From contig OZ246007.1 in the NCBI GenBank assembly GCA_965230515.1, positions 2,232,001-2,296,000 on the forward strand: a DNA stretch of 64,000 bases, read 5' to 3'. Below, piece by piece: positions 17,851 to 27,059 of the stretch. The notes beneath the pieces were generated by a model that had not been told where the DNA came from, did no database searches, and worked only from the letters and a program-made list of their open reading frames with translations. The DNA comes from JAJFKB01 sp965230515 (GTDB lineage Bacteria; Pseudomonadota; Gammaproteobacteria; Pseudomonadales; IMCC2047). Each line of letters begins with the position of its first letter. The first letter of the stretch is position 1. The translations under genes were made by a program, and so were the position numbers.

Positions 17851-18822
17851 ATGAGAGTTATTGAAATTGAAGAGCCCGGCGGCCCTGAGGTGTTGAAAGA
17901 GGGGACCAGGCCATTACCGGAACTGGAACGAACCCAGCTGATGATTCGCGTACAGGCGGCAGGCGTGAACCGGCCGGATGTGGTGCAACGAATGGGCCAC
18001 TATCCGCCACCACAGGGAGCCAGCGATATTCCGGGACTGGAGGTGGCCGGCGAGGTGGTCGCTTTGGGGCCGGATTGCCACCGTTATGCAATTGGTGATC
18101 GTGTCTGCGCATTGGTGACGGGCGGAGGTTATGCGGACTATGTGAATGCAAATGAACAACTGGTGCTGCCGATACCGGAAGGGCTTGGCTATGTCGAGGC
18201 GGCGGCTTTACCAGAAACTTTTTTTACTGTCTGGCATAACCTGTTTCAGCGTGCCCGCTTAAAGTCCGGAGAGAACTGTCTGGTGCACGGGGGAAGCAGT
18301 GGCATCGGTTCAACGGCAATTCAGGTGGCCCGCCAGATGGGTGTATCTGTTTATACAACAGCGGGCAGTGAAGAGAAATGTGCTTTCTGTGAGGATCTGG
18401 GGGCAGTGCTGGCGATCAACTATCGGGAACAGGATTTCGTCGAGGTGCTGAGAGAGCAAACGGATGGCATGAACGTCATACTGGATATGGTGGGTGGGGA
18501 TTATATACAGCGAAATATGAAGGTTGCTGCGTTGGAGGGGCGCATTGTATCGATAGCCTTTCTCTCAGGAGCCAAAGTCGAGGTTAATTTCAATCCAATG
18601 TTACTCAAACGGCTGACCTTGATGGGGTCCACGTTAAGGACACAGTCGGTTGCCAGTAAAGCGGTTATTGCCAGCGAGCTTGAGCAGCAGGTTTGGCCGC
18701 TGCTTGAGTCCGGAGCAATCAAACCGGTGATTGATTCCGTATTCCCGCTGTCAGAGGCGAGTAAAGCCCATGAGCGTATGGAGTCGAGTGACCATATGGG
18801 TAAAATCGTTCTGTCCGGTTGA
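17851..18822 (+). CDS. NAD(P)H:quinone oxidoreductase, PIG3/zeta-crystallin type
   Basis: 323-residue zinc-free medium-chain dehydrogenase/reductase. The N-terminal GroES-like domain contains GVNRPDVVQRMGHYPPP, typical of PIG3-type quinone oxidoreductases. The Rossmann motif is VHGGSSGIGSTAIQVA (about 150-165) and the substrate-lid segment ILDMVGGDYIQRN follows. The zinc ligands of alcohol dehydrogenases are absent. It probably reduces quinones or unsaturated carbonyls with NADPH. It is a stand-alone gene, convergent with nnrS (7 nt between). Confidence 0.88.
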   Translation: MRVIEIEEPGGPEVLKEGTRPLPELERTQLMIRVQAAGVNRPDVVQRMGHYPPPQGASDIPGLEVAGEVVALGPDCHRYAIGDRVCALVTGGGYADYVNANEQLVLPIPEGLGYVEAAALPETFFTVWHNLFQRARLKSGENCLVHGGSSGIGSTAIQVARQMGVSVYTTAGSEEKCAFCEDLGAVLAINYREQDFVEVLREQTDGMNVILDMVGGDYIQRNMKVAALEGRIVSIAFLSGAKVEVNFNPMLLKRLTLMGSTLRTQSVASKAVIASELEQQVWPLLESGAIKPVIDSVFPLSEASKAHERMESSDHMGKIVLSG

Positions 18823-18829
18823 GCAGGGG

Positions 18830-19975
18830 TTATCGTTCTGTTTTAAGAGGTCTGGCAAACGGGCGTAACTGCCAGATGAATAGTGCGAAGGCTGCCCCCC
18901 ACAAAAGAGCTGAAATCCAGAGCAGATGCTGGCTGAAAGGGCTTTCTGAGTGCGCCATTAACCGAATCGCCAGTGCGCCAATCAGCAGCGAGTGAATAAG
19001 CAGCAGCTGTTTTTGGCCGGGTGGCGGGCGTTTGCTGCGAACGCCGGTAATTCTGATGAGCATGGTCAGCGTAATGGTTCCAATACCCCCCAGCGTAATG
19101 ACGTGAACCGCTTCCTGCTGAGTCAGTAAAGCGCCCAGTCGCGCTGCCGCGAGCAGACCAAAACCAATGGCCATCCAGATATAGCCCAGGTGAAGTGGCA
19201 GAACTGCCATGTTATTCATGATACCGATACTTCGCCAGGCGGATATCCGTACCAACAGAATGATCGCCAGTCCCGAGGCCGGCAAAGCCGTCCATGTTTT
19301 CGCAACCGGTAATACCTCAATCAGCATCAGCGAGGCCGTCAGAGCCATGCAGAGCGTCTCGCAGGTTGGCTGAAAGGGAATGCGGACTTCCTGGCCGCGC
19401 TCGCGCAGTGCACCGATTGTTGCCGGCGGTATCAGGCGACCGCCCATCGTGATGATGAGCAGGGCGATCAGGTAAAGCGTGACGTAGAGGGTGGTGTAGG
19501 CTTGTGCATAGTGCCGCATATAACAGAACAGGTAGAACGCGCCGGATAATACGGCCAGGCAAATCAGCACATAGGAAAACATGCGGTTGCGCAATCTTTT
19601 TGCGGCTTTAAATTTCTGGCTGGTTAACAGGCCCAGCGCAAATGGAAATAAAGATACCAATAGAAAAATAACGAAAGCGGGCAATCCGCTATCGATAAAC
19701 CAGACGACTCGCCCTGCCAGCCACAATAGTGTCAGTAACACTAGCTTTAACAGGGATATGCGGGTGATCAGGTAGCCACCAATGACAGCAAAGGTATAGC
19801 CGAAAATCATCTCCTGCGCATGCCAGAGTCCGGGCGGAAGACCATCGGGACCGGGTATGTATCCGTAGCGTATACAGAGTAACAGCAGAGGGGCGATCAT
19901 CGCCTCCATCGCCGCCGCAAAAAAGAATACCCGATAGGAGTCCATTTCCCGGTAGATTTTTTCTGGTCTGACCAT
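18830..19975 (-). CDS. nnrS: NnrS family heme/copper membrane protein
   Basis: 381-residue polytopic protein with about twelve hydrophobic segments. NnrS hallmarks are visible: LWHAQEMIFGYTFAVIGGYLITR, the MGGRLIPP block and the LHLGYIWMAIGFGLL helix, with conserved histidines in hydrophobic surroundings. NnrS binds heme and copper and protects against nitric-oxide damage during denitrification. No nitrite or NO reductase genes are in view. The second NnrS-like membrane protein 4 kb away (24320) may share this stress role. Confidence 0.85.
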   Translation of the reverse strand: MVRPEKIYREMDSYRVFFFAAAMEAMIAPLLLLCIRYGYIPGPDGLPPGLWHAQEMIFGYTFAVIGGYLITRISLLKLVLLTLLWLAGRVVWFIDSGLPAFVIFLLVSLFPFALGLLTSQKFKAAKRLRNRMFSYVLICLAVLSGAFYLFCYMRHYAQAYTTLYVTLYLIALLIITMGGRLIPPATIGALRERGQEVRIPFQPTCETLCMALTASLMLIEVLPVAKTWTALPASGLAIILLVRISAWRSIGIMNNMAVLPLHLGYIWMAIGFGLLAAARLGALLTQQEAVHVITLGGIGTITLTMLIRITGVRSKRPPPGQKQLLLIHSLLIGALAIRLMAHSESPFSQHLLWISALLWGAAFALFIWQLRPFARPLKTER

Positions 19976-20188
19976 CGGGTAACTCTTGGTTCCCTGTTAA
20001 ACGAAGCTAATTGGCAGTTTGGTTGTTTCAGCTGCGATTATATCCGGAATAGACCGGAATGCATCATGGATCGGTAAATGAATAGTCGCTGGTACGAGTT
20101 CTTGCAATGGAATGGTAAGTTTGCTAAAACACTATTCGCTGTTTCAAATGATAACCTGAACCATCCATGCAGCATGGAGTGCTGTCAT

Positions 20189-22372
20189 ATGAAGGTAATT
20201 CGGCTGTATCAGTTGTTCCTCTTCGCGCTATTGTTCAATAGCGTGCTGACTCGTGCTGAAATTCAATTACAGGCACCCGAAGCGATTGGTGCCGGTGGTA
20301 TGGTGAGTATCACCTGGCAGGGGAAGGGCAGCGATAGTGATTTCATCACGATTGTTGCCATCGGCACCGCTGAAGGCAAGTACAATAAATACCAATACGC
20401 CCGCAAGCGAGGCCCCGTCAAATTGAGAGCCCCTGATGTTCCCGGGGACTATGAAATTCGCTATTTGGGTGCCACCAAACCCTATGAAACGATCGCCCGC
20501 AGCCATTTGTCGGTCACGCAGGTAACTGCAGAAATTCAAGCCCCGCGAGAGGTCCAGGCTGGAGCAACGCTTAACTTTAGCTGGCGTGGTCCTGATAATG
20601 ACAAAGACTTTATCACGCTGGTTGAAAAAGAAGCTCCAGAGCGAAAATACCGAAAATACCAGTACACCAGAAAGGGGGCTTCGCTTCGGCTTAATGCGCC
20701 TGATGAGCCGGGAGACTACGAGTTACGTTATTTGATGGGTGGCTCTCTGAGAACTCTGGCGCGATCTCCGGTCAAAGTGCTTGCTACCAGCGCAAAAGTC
20801 GCAGGGCCGAATCAGGTGCGAGCCGGAACCAGGTTCAGTGTCTCCTGGGAGGGGCCTGATAATCAGCAGGATTTTATTACGCTGGTCAAGCGGGATGCCG
20901 CGCCCAAGAGCTATGCGAAATACCGATATACCAATACCGGCAATCCCGTCAAGCTCAAAGCACCGGATGAACCTGGCGACTATCAGGTGCGCTATTTGAC
21001 GGGAGGCAGGCATTACACGCTGGCGAGTTATGATCTTACAGTAACCGCCACCAATGCAGATCTTGAAGCGCCGGATGAGGCAATGGCAGGCGCAATGATC
21101 GAGATTCACTGGAAGGGGCCGAATAATCAGCAGGACTTTGTTTCCGTGGTTAAACAGGGGGCGCGAGAAGGGGCCTATGATACCTACAGTTATACCCATC
21201 GTGGCAATCCGGTGGTGCTGGCGATGCCTGAACGCCCTGGTGATTATGAGCTGCGCTATATCACCGGAGAATCGCACCTGACGCTGGCTAGTCGCCCGAT
21301 CCACATACTGCCGGCATCCGCCAGCCTTCAGGCACCTGAAAGCATTGAGTTGGGCCAGGTCGTACCGGTTTCCTGGCAGGGGCCAGGAAATGATCAGGAT
21401 TACCTGATTATTGTGGCAAGGGGAAGTGAGCATAATCGGGATGGCCCCTACGCCTATGTGCGGCGTGGAAAACATTTGCGCATTGCTTCGCCACCGGAAT
21501 CGGGTGAATATGAGGTCCGTTATGTTACGGGAGGTCTAAAGCGAACGCTGGCCAGTGTCAATCTGCAGGTAACCCCATCAATGCAGCCGGGCACATTGCG
21601 TGTCGTGCGGAATGATCGATCCCATATTCACAACAGTGCCCTGCCGGCGATGGCTGTCATTTTGGATGCCTCCGGCAGCATGCTCCAGCGCATGGAGGGC
21701 AGACGCCGCATCGAGGTGGCACGGGAAGCGCTGTTAAAACTGATTGACCAGGTGGTGCCGGAGCGCACCCCTTTCGCACTTCGTGTGTTCGGGCATAAGG
21801 AGAAAGACAGTTGCCGGACCGATCTGGAGATCCCGCTGCGCCCGCTGAATAAAGCGGCGGCCAAGCTGAACATCGCCGGGATTAATGCGATGAATCTGGC
21901 GAGAACGCCGATTGCTGATTCGTTACGGATGACACTCTCTGATCTGGCATCAGCAAAAGGGGAGAAAATTATCCTCCTGATTACGGATGGAGAGGAAACC
22001 TGTGACGGTGATCCGGCGGCTGCGATACAGGAAATAAGCGATAGCGGCGCACAGATACAGGTTAATATTGTTGGCTTTGCCATTGATGAGCTGATGTTGC
22101 GCGAAGCGTTCCAGCAATGGGCAAGGCTTGGAAATGGTCGGTATTTTGATGCCCAGGATGCGCAGCAACTGGAGGACAGTTTAAAACAGTCAATGCAGGA
22201 GTTCTATGAGGTGATCGGGCCTCAGGGAGAGCTGTTGGGTGCGGGTGAAGTCGGCGGAGAGGCCATAGAACTTCCTCCGGGCCGTTATCGTGTCAAGCTA
22301 TCGGGAAAAGCAGCATCAGCTTCTTTCGATATTAACATAGCGTCGGGTGAGTTAGAGGTTCTGGGAATTTAA
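20189..22372 (+). CDS. VWA-domain protein with five tandem beta-sandwich repeats
   Basis: About 727-residue exported protein from the ATG at 20189, with GGAG nine bases upstream and a signal peptide (VIRLYQLFLFALLFNSVLTRA). The mature part starts with five repeats of about 88 residues, each built as AP(D/E)..AG....WxGP.N..DFIT(L/V)V....Y..Y.YT..G.PV.L.APD.PGDYE(L/V)RY.TG...TLA (nt 20261 to about 21580). A von Willebrand A domain follows with a full MIDAS: DASGSM, ARTPIADSL and ITDGEE (about 21660-22170). A short beta tail ends the protein. The repeats look Ig/PPC-like and the VWA domain suggests metal-dependent adhesion or complex assembly in the periplasm or at the surface. Two small membrane-protein genes follow on the same strand. 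Confidence 0.85.
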   Translation: MKVIRLYQLFLFALLFNSVLTRAEIQLQAPEAIGAGGMVSITWQGKGSDSDFITIVAIGTAEGKYNKYQYARKRGPVKLRAPDVPGDYEIRYLGATKPYETIARSHLSVTQVTAEIQAPREVQAGATLNFSWRGPDNDKDFITLVEKEAPERKYRKYQYTRKGASLRLNAPDEPGDYELRYLMGGSLRTLARSPVKVLATSAKVAGPNQVRAGTRFSVSWEGPDNQQDFITLVKRDAAPKSYAKYRYTNTGNPVKLKAPDEPGDYQVRYLTGGRHYTLASYDLTVTATNADLEAPDEAMAGAMIEIHWKGPNNQQDFVSVVKQGAREGAYDTYSYTHRGNPVVLAMPERPGDYELRYITGESHLTLASRPIHILPASASLQAPESIELGQVVPVSWQGPGNDQDYLIIVARGSEHNRDGPYAYVRRGKHLRIASPPESGEYEVRYVTGGLKRTLASVNLQVTPSMQPGTLRVVRNDRSHIHNSALPAMAVILDASGSMLQRMEGRRRIEVAREALLKLIDQVVPERTPFALRVFGHKEKDSCRTDLEIPLRPLNKAAAKLNIAGINAMNLARTPIADSLRMTLSDLASAKGEKIILLITDGEETCDGDPAAAIQEISDSGAQIQVNIVGFAIDELMLREAFQQWARLGNGRYFDAQDAQQLEDSLKQSMQEFYEVIGPQGELLGAGEVGGEAIELPPGRYRVKLSGKAASASFDINIASGELEVLGI

Positions 22373-22451
22373 CGGGTGCAGCGTGCAGAGCCTGTCAGGG
22401 GAAGTCGCACGAGCTACAGTCTTTTAATTGCTAACAATAAGGGGGTTGGTC

Positions 22452-23261
22452 ATGTCAGAGAATAATTTCAATCTGGGGAAGGTCATTGAAGATGCGCGGC
22501 AGGTGGTTACGCAACCGGTCGCTTTTTATAAATCGATGCAGCAAAGCGGTGGGTTTGCCGAACCCTGTATTTTTCTGGTCGTCATGGCCGTGATTATGGG
22601 AGCAATGGCCGCGTTATTGTCATTTTTCGGTCTTGGTAAAATTGGCGCAGTGGCGATAGGGCTCGGCTCGATCATCATTATTCCGGTGATGGCTCTGATT
22701 GGCAGCTTTGTCGGTGCGCTTATCATGTTTGTGATCTGGAAACTGATGGGATCGGAAAAAGACTACGAAACCGCTTACCGCTGTATCGCTTATGCCAGTG
22801 TGATTTACCCTGTTATGCCACTGCTTGGCTGGATGCCTTATCTTGGCACGATCGTGGGTGTCGGCTGGGGAATGTTCCTGATGTATATCGCGACGCTGGA
22901 GGTGCATCAGATAAAACAGCAGACTGCACAGCTGGTGATCGGTGTGATCGCTGCCATTCTGATCTTTATGCAGTTGTCCGGGGAATATACGGCACGCAAT
23001 ATCCAGGCACAGATTGAGGAATCCACGCAGGAATGGCAGCAGGGTGCAGAGGAGATGAATAAAGCATTCGAAAAGATCTCCGAAAACGCCGAAGATATGA
23101 CGCCCGAAGAGGCCGGAAAAGCGCTGGGTGAGTTTTTCAAGGGGCTGTCGGAGTCGATGCCGAAAGATATGAAAAAGCAGATTGAGTCAGCGCAACAGCA
23201 GGACGTTGAAGCCGCTTCCATGAGTGCTGAGGCGGCGGATAGCGCTGCCGGATCAAAATAG
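22452..23261 (+). CDS. YIP1 family membrane protein
   Basis: About 269 residues from the ATG at 22452, with AAGGGGG correctly spaced. The YIP1-type core has five hydrophobic helices between about residues 40 and 190, with the KDYETAYRCIAYASVIYPVMPLLGW segment typical of the family. It is followed by a long acidic, helical C-terminal tail (QEWQQGAEEMNKAFEKISENAED and on). Role unknown. It follows the VWA gene and precedes a DUF4870 gene on the same strand, so a membrane-associated unit is plausible. Confidence 0.8.
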   Translation: MSENNFNLGKVIEDARQVVTQPVAFYKSMQQSGGFAEPCIFLVVMAVIMGAMAALLSFFGLGKIGAVAIGLGSIIIIPVMALIGSFVGALIMFVIWKLMGSEKDYETAYRCIAYASVIYPVMPLLGWMPYLGTIVGVGWGMFLMYIATLEVHQIKQQTAQLVIGVIAAILIFMQLSGEYTARNIQAQIEESTQEWQQGAEEMNKAFEKISENAEDMTPEEAGKALGEFFKGLSESMPKDMKKQIESAQQQDVEAASMSAEAADSAAGSK

Positions 23262-23356
23262 GTACCTGTCCAAACCTCTTTTTGTATCAATCAGGTGAAG
23301 GATCGTATCGATACATCAGAGGGTAATGGGTCGTGAGCGAATTAGAGGTGGTTTAA

Positions 23357-23740
23357 ATGGGCGAAGACATACTTGAATCGACAAAGCATGACGCACGAGA
23401 TCTCAGTCAGGATGAAAAAAACTGGGCGATGTTTTGCCATATCGGCGTTTTTGTCGGTTTCATCATCCCTTTTGGCAATCTTATTGCGCCGCTGGTGTTG
23501 TGGTTAATGAAAAAGGATGAAATGCCCTTTGTCGATTATCACGGAAAAGAAGTCATTAATTTCCAGCTGACCACGCTCATTGCTGTGTTGGTTAGCTGGC
23601 TGCTCATCTTTGTTGTCATTGGTTTTCTGCTGCTGGCGGTGGTTGGCGTGTTCGTGCTTATCGTTACCATTATGGCCATCGTCAAAACCAGTCAGGGTGT
23701 TTATTATCGTTATCCGCTTTGTATTCGGTTTATTAAATAA
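23357..23740 (+). CDS. DUF4870 membrane protein
   Basis: 127 residues matching DUF4870. The cytoplasmic start SQDEKNWAMFCHIGVFVGF leads into PFGNLIAPLVLWLMKKDEMPFVDYHGKEVINFQ, the family signature, and then a hydrophobic hairpin. About three to four membrane segments. Function unknown; same strand as the YIP1 gene 95 nt upstream. Confidence 0.85.
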   Translation: MGEDILESTKHDARDLSQDEKNWAMFCHIGVFVGFIIPFGNLIAPLVLWLMKKDEMPFVDYHGKEVINFQLTTLIAVLVSWLLIFVVIGFLLLAVVGVFVLIVTIMAIVKTSQGVYYRYPLCIRFIK

Positions 23741-23897
23741 CCCTGTTTTATTGCTGCTCAAATACAAACCGCGCTGTATATATCCTGTTGCGATGCCATT
23801 TTGGTCAAGTCGGCAGCAAAAGCATGAGTATTGGGTTTAACCTGTTTCGAGGCCATGATATAACTGAACGGTATTTCTTTGAGCGAGTGTATTATCG

Positions 23898-24218
23898 ATG
23901 AACAACAGTGAGAGTGAAGAAAGCCCGGTCGTTAAGGAAGTTTATAAAGCGTTATCCAGTGTTCTTGATCCGGAAGTAGGCGTCAATATTGTCGATTTAG
24001 GGTTGGTTTATGAGGTGCTTTGCGAAAAAGACAGAATAGCCGTAACCATAACACTAACATCAGCCGGCTGCCCCATGGGGGACCAGATTGTAGAGGAGGC
24101 GAAGCAGGCTGTGGACTCAGTTGCTGAAGGCCGGCATGCTCACGTTGAGCTGGTCTGGGAGCCATTCTGGCGGCCGGACATGATGTCTGAAGATGCCAAG
24201 AAAATATTGGGCTGGTGA
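23898..24218 (+). CDS. MIP18/DUF59 Fe-S cluster assembly factor (SufT/PaaD-like)
   Basis: 106-residue protein of the MIP18 family. The diagnostic core is LDPEVGVNIVDLGLVYEV and the Cys-containing TSAGCPMGDQIVEE, with the C-terminal VELVWEPFWRPDMMS. Members help deliver or repair iron-sulfur clusters; PaaD and SufT are well-known examples. No suf, isc or paa genes are near. It heads a same-strand run (membrane protein, MCP-like protein, ODP-like protein) and could maintain metal centres under NO or oxygen stress; that link is inference. Confidence 0.87.
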   Translation: MNNSESEESPVVKEVYKALSSVLDPEVGVNIVDLGLVYEVLCEKDRIAVTITLTSAGCPMGDQIVEEAKQAVDSVAEGRHAHVELVWEPFWRPDMMSEDAKKILGW

Positions 24219-24319
24219 TCTTTGCGCAGGGTCATCCCCACTCCAATCACGGCGCTGCTTTTTCGACAGGTGAAAGAAACCGGAAAGGCCGGAGTGCCTG
24301 CGCGTAGGGTGCTGCGGAC

Positions 24320-25420
24320 GTGAAACCGGAAGTTACAAATCACCTGCGAATACCGCTGCTAATTCTGGGTATGCTTTCGCTGGTCTTTGGAACGTTGGCG
24401 GGTGTGGCGCGCCTTGGCTGGTCGGTTCCGGAAATTGCTTTGCCGCTCATTCCTCACCACGGTGTGCTGATGATTCCGGCATTTTTCGGGGCGGTGATCG
24501 GTTTGGAAAGAGCGGTCGCCATTGGCCGGTTGTGGGCTTATGCAGCACCGTTATTTTCCGGGTTGGGTGGTGTGCTGTTAATCAGTTCAGCTGAACCAGG
24601 CCTGCCGCTGCTGATGCTCACCCTGGGCAGCCTGATTTTTGTTGCAGCATCGATTACTGTTTTGACCATTCAAAATGCATTGCATAACTGGATTCTATTT
24701 ATCGGTTCGCTAGGCCTGGTCGCGGGCAATTTGCTATTGGTACTGGGGCTTGAGTTGAAGTTGTCGGTCCTGTGGTGGATCGTTTTTCTGGTATTAACCA
24801 TCGCCGGAGAGCGACTTGAACTGAGCCGGCTGGCGATTCGCAGCGATACAAAGCGTCAGATGCTGGCGATTTTGTGTGTAGCCACTTTTGCCGGCGCCAT
24901 ACTGAGTGTGGTCAAGTTCAATCCGGGAGAGCTGCTGGTGGCATTTGGCGTGTTGGCGATTGCGCTTTGGTTGATTAGCTACGACATTGCCCGGCGTACG
25001 ATTTATCAAAAAGCGCTCCCCAGATTCACTGCGATTTGCATGCTTTCGGGTTATGTCTGGCTGATTACCTGCGCGTTACTGCTGATGCTCGTTAACCTGG
25101 AGATGGTGAATCTTACACGTGATGCGCCCTACCACGCCCTGTTTCTTGGGTTCGTATTTTCGATGGTATTGGGGCATGCCCTGATAATCTTCCCCGCCGT
25201 GACACGCCTGAAAATTCCATATTCGCCGGTTTTTTACTTGCCTCTGATCGTGCTTCATGCGACTTTGGTGGTGCGCGTATCGGGTGTTTTTCTAAAAAAA
25301 CCGGAGATCTATACATTGGGCGTGCTGTTCAATGCGATTGCGCTGGCCATCTTCATAGCAACGATGCTTTACGCAATTGGTCTTGGGCTAAGCAGGCGCA
25401 GGCGAATGGTGCAGAGATAA
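24320..25420 (+). CDS. Polytopic membrane protein, distantly NnrS-like
   Basis: 366 residues from a GTG start, with about ten to twelve hydrophobic segments. The N-terminal PHHGVLMIPAFFGAVIGLERAVAIGR resembles the HA/HG-containing helix of NnrS but I cannot place the protein in a named family. Other intramembrane histidines occur at DAPYHALFLGFVFSMVLGHALIIFPA. Paired histidines in helices suggest heme or copper binding (inference). It lies 101 nt after the MIP18 gene and 71 nt before the MCP-like gene. Confidence 0.7.
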   Translation: MKPEVTNHLRIPLLILGMLSLVFGTLAGVARLGWSVPEIALPLIPHHGVLMIPAFFGAVIGLERAVAIGRLWAYAAPLFSGLGGVLLISSAEPGLPLLMLTLGSLIFVAASITVLTIQNALHNWILFIGSLGLVAGNLLLVLGLELKLSVLWWIVFLVLTIAGERLELSRLAIRSDTKRQMLAILCVATFAGAILSVVKFNPGELLVAFGVLAIALWLISYDIARRTIYQKALPRFTAICMLSGYVWLITCALLLMLVNLEMVNLTRDAPYHALFLGFVFSMVLGHALIIFPAVTRLKIPYSPVFYLPLIVLHATLVVRVSGVFLKKPEIYTLGVLFNAIALAIFIATMLYAIGLGLSRRRRMVQR

Positions 25421-25491
25421 CAGGCGCTGATGTATTCCTCCTCAGCTAGTTAAGAATACTGCCGGTATTGGGGTATTGCGGAGTTACCAGG

Positions 25492-26157
25492 GTGCAAGAG
25501 CAACAAATAGAACTACCAAACCTGCAGGAAATGATCGACCTTTATCGTACCTGTATGAGATTGAGCCGGGATGGCGAGGTGTTATTGCAGGAGGCAAGTC
25601 GTCTCAAGCGTTTGGCCCTCAACTCTGAAATATTTGCCGTACAGGCCGGTGTTAAAGGTCGTGTGTTTCAGAGTCTGTCAAAAGAAACCAATCAACTATC
25701 ACACGACATCACTGGCGTCGTTCAGCAACTGCTCGAAAGTGTGGATTCCATATCCGCCAGCGCCATCGAATGCGCGGGAAGAGCACGTCTTTGTGAAAAG
25801 TATCAGCAAGCGTTGTCTATCGGAGTCACCTCACCGACACGCGAAGAGATTATAGGGCGCCAGGGAATGATCGGTGAAGCGATTATGCAGGCATTGGGCA
25901 GCGTGTTCAGCGCTTTGGTGAATTCCAATCGCATGATGGATGACATGGAACACCTGCATCATCGGCTGCCGGTGATTGCCACCCTGATGAAAATAGAAGC
26001 CAACCGCGATAGCGATTTTCGGGATACTTTTACAGCCAATGCTACCGACCTGCTATCGCTTAACGAAGAATTGAAGCGTGTCATTGTCAGTGTCCATGGT
26101 ATTACCACGGACGCGCTCAATCGCATTAAACAGATGGGTGTAGGAGTTTATCAATGA
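25492..26157 (+). CDS. Soluble chemoreceptor-like (MCP-like) coiled-coil protein
   Basis: 221 residues from the GTG at 25492 (GCGGAG eight bases upstream); a TTG at 25468 would add eight residues. No membrane segment. The stretch LALNSEIFAVQAGVKGRVF followed by QSLSKETNQLSHDI keeps the conserved pattern of the MCP signalling helix (LALNAAIEAARAGxxGRGFAVVAxEVRxLA). A second, weaker echo occurs near the C-terminus (LMKIEANRDSDFRDTFTANATDLLSLNEEL). The kinase-contact hairpin tip is not recognisable. The stop overlaps the start of the ODP-like gene (ATGA), implying translational coupling and partnership. I infer a cytosolic signalling adaptor rather than a full chemoreceptor. Confidence 0.65.
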   Translation: MQEQQIELPNLQEMIDLYRTCMRLSRDGEVLLQEASRLKRLALNSEIFAVQAGVKGRVFQSLSKETNQLSHDITGVVQQLLESVDSISASAIECAGRARLCEKYQQALSIGVTSPTREEIIGRQGMIGEAIMQALGSVFSALVNSNRMMDDMEHLHHRLPVIATLMKIEANRDSDFRDTFTANATDLLSLNEELKRVIVSVHGITTDALNRIKQMGVGVYQ

Positions 26158-26897
26158 TTAAAAAGCCGATTTATGAAAAGGATGGCCACGCCTGGTATGT
26201 GTTTGGGAGAGAGCGCGAAAAATATGAAACAGTGGTAGACACCAACGAGTACCTGATCGTCAGTAATGATCATTACCTGTTGCTGGATCCGGGGGGGACA
26301 GAAATTTTTCCAAACGTGGTTTCAGCCGTTTCAGAGGTCGTGGATGTGGGTCGGATTAGAACTTTTTTCTGCTCCCATCAGGACCCCGATGTTATGTCTT
26401 CGCTTCCCTTGTGGATGGGGCTATGCCCGAAAGCCAAAATTTATCTTCCCGCCATCTGGTCAGGCTTTCTCGCACATTTCGGGCATGAATATGTTGATAA
26501 TTTTGTGTCTGTGCCGGATGAAGGTGGGACTATCCCGTTAGCCAATGAAATGGCCGATCTTCAACTGATTCCTGCGCATTATTGTCATAGCAGCGGTAAC
26601 TTTTCGCTCTATGATCCCAGTGCCCGAATCTTGTTTTCCGGTGATATTGGCGCAGCCATCATGCCACCTGAGGTCAACGGGCTGGAGGTGGAGAGTATTG
26701 AGGCGCACATTCAATATATGGAACCATTTCACAAAAGGTGGATGCCTTCACAGAAAGCGCTTCAGGGTTGGGTTGGAAGAGTAAGAGAGTTAGAGGTGGA
26801 TATGATTTGCCCCCAGCATGGCTCCGTAATATCCGGCGATAATGTGCCGCTGTTTCTCGAATGGCTCGAGCAGCTGGAGGTTGGGTCAGCGCATTAG
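26154..26897 (+). CDS. ODP-like di-iron metallo-beta-lactamase-fold protein
   Basis: 247-residue MBL-fold protein of the flavodi-iron/ODP branch, without a flavodoxin domain. Candidate di-iron ligands are H75-x-D77-x-D79 (SHQDPD), H142 and/or H145 (AHYCHSSGNF), D164 (FSGDIGAA) and H222 (CPQHGSV). This is the ligand order of flavodi-iron proteins rather than of hydrolytic glyoxalase II types. Stand-alone ODP proteins bind oxygen at a di-iron site and act as sensors with chemoreceptor-type partners in Treponema (established knowledge). Here it is coupled by a 4-nt overlap to an MCP-like gene, so sensing of O2 or NO is the likely role. Lactamase or hydrolase activity is the less likely alternative. 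Confidence 0.78.
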   Translation: MIKKPIYEKDGHAWYVFGREREKYETVVDTNEYLIVSNDHYLLLDPGGTEIFPNVVSAVSEVVDVGRIRTFFCSHQDPDVMSSLPLWMGLCPKAKIYLPAIWSGFLAHFGHEYVDNFVSVPDEGGTIPLANEMADLQLIPAHYCHSSGNFSLYDPSARILFSGDIGAAIMPPEVNGLEVESIEAHIQYMEPFHKRWMPSQKALQGWVGRVRELEVDMICPQHGSVISGDNVPLFLEWLEQLEVGSAH

Positions 26898-26929
26898 CGT
26901 TTGTGTTTTATTCCCCTGAAAGAATATTT

Positions 26930-27059
26930 GAAGGTTGTGGCAGGATGGGACAGATGTTCAAAATGTGGAGTATCACTTAAGTTTCAAAGGTGCCGTATGA
27001 TTCCCGGTAATAGAACTGCAACACATCCGGGGGTCATTTTGCTCAGGGAATTTTTGTAG
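26930..27059 (+). pseudogene. Decayed higB-higA toxin-antitoxin remnant
   Basis: From 26997 the frame reads MIPGNRTATHPGVILLREFL, the typical start of HigA/VapI antitoxins, then hits TAG at 27057; the next in-frame codons (PPGLT) still echo the expected PLGIS. Immediately upstream, in another frame, WQDGTDVQNVEYH resembles the C-terminal end of HigB (W.DG...NVE..DYH), and its stop overlaps the higA ATG (ATGA) as in intact higBA. Both partners are therefore broken. The rest of the gap to 27237 holds no gene I can support. Confidence 0.6.
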
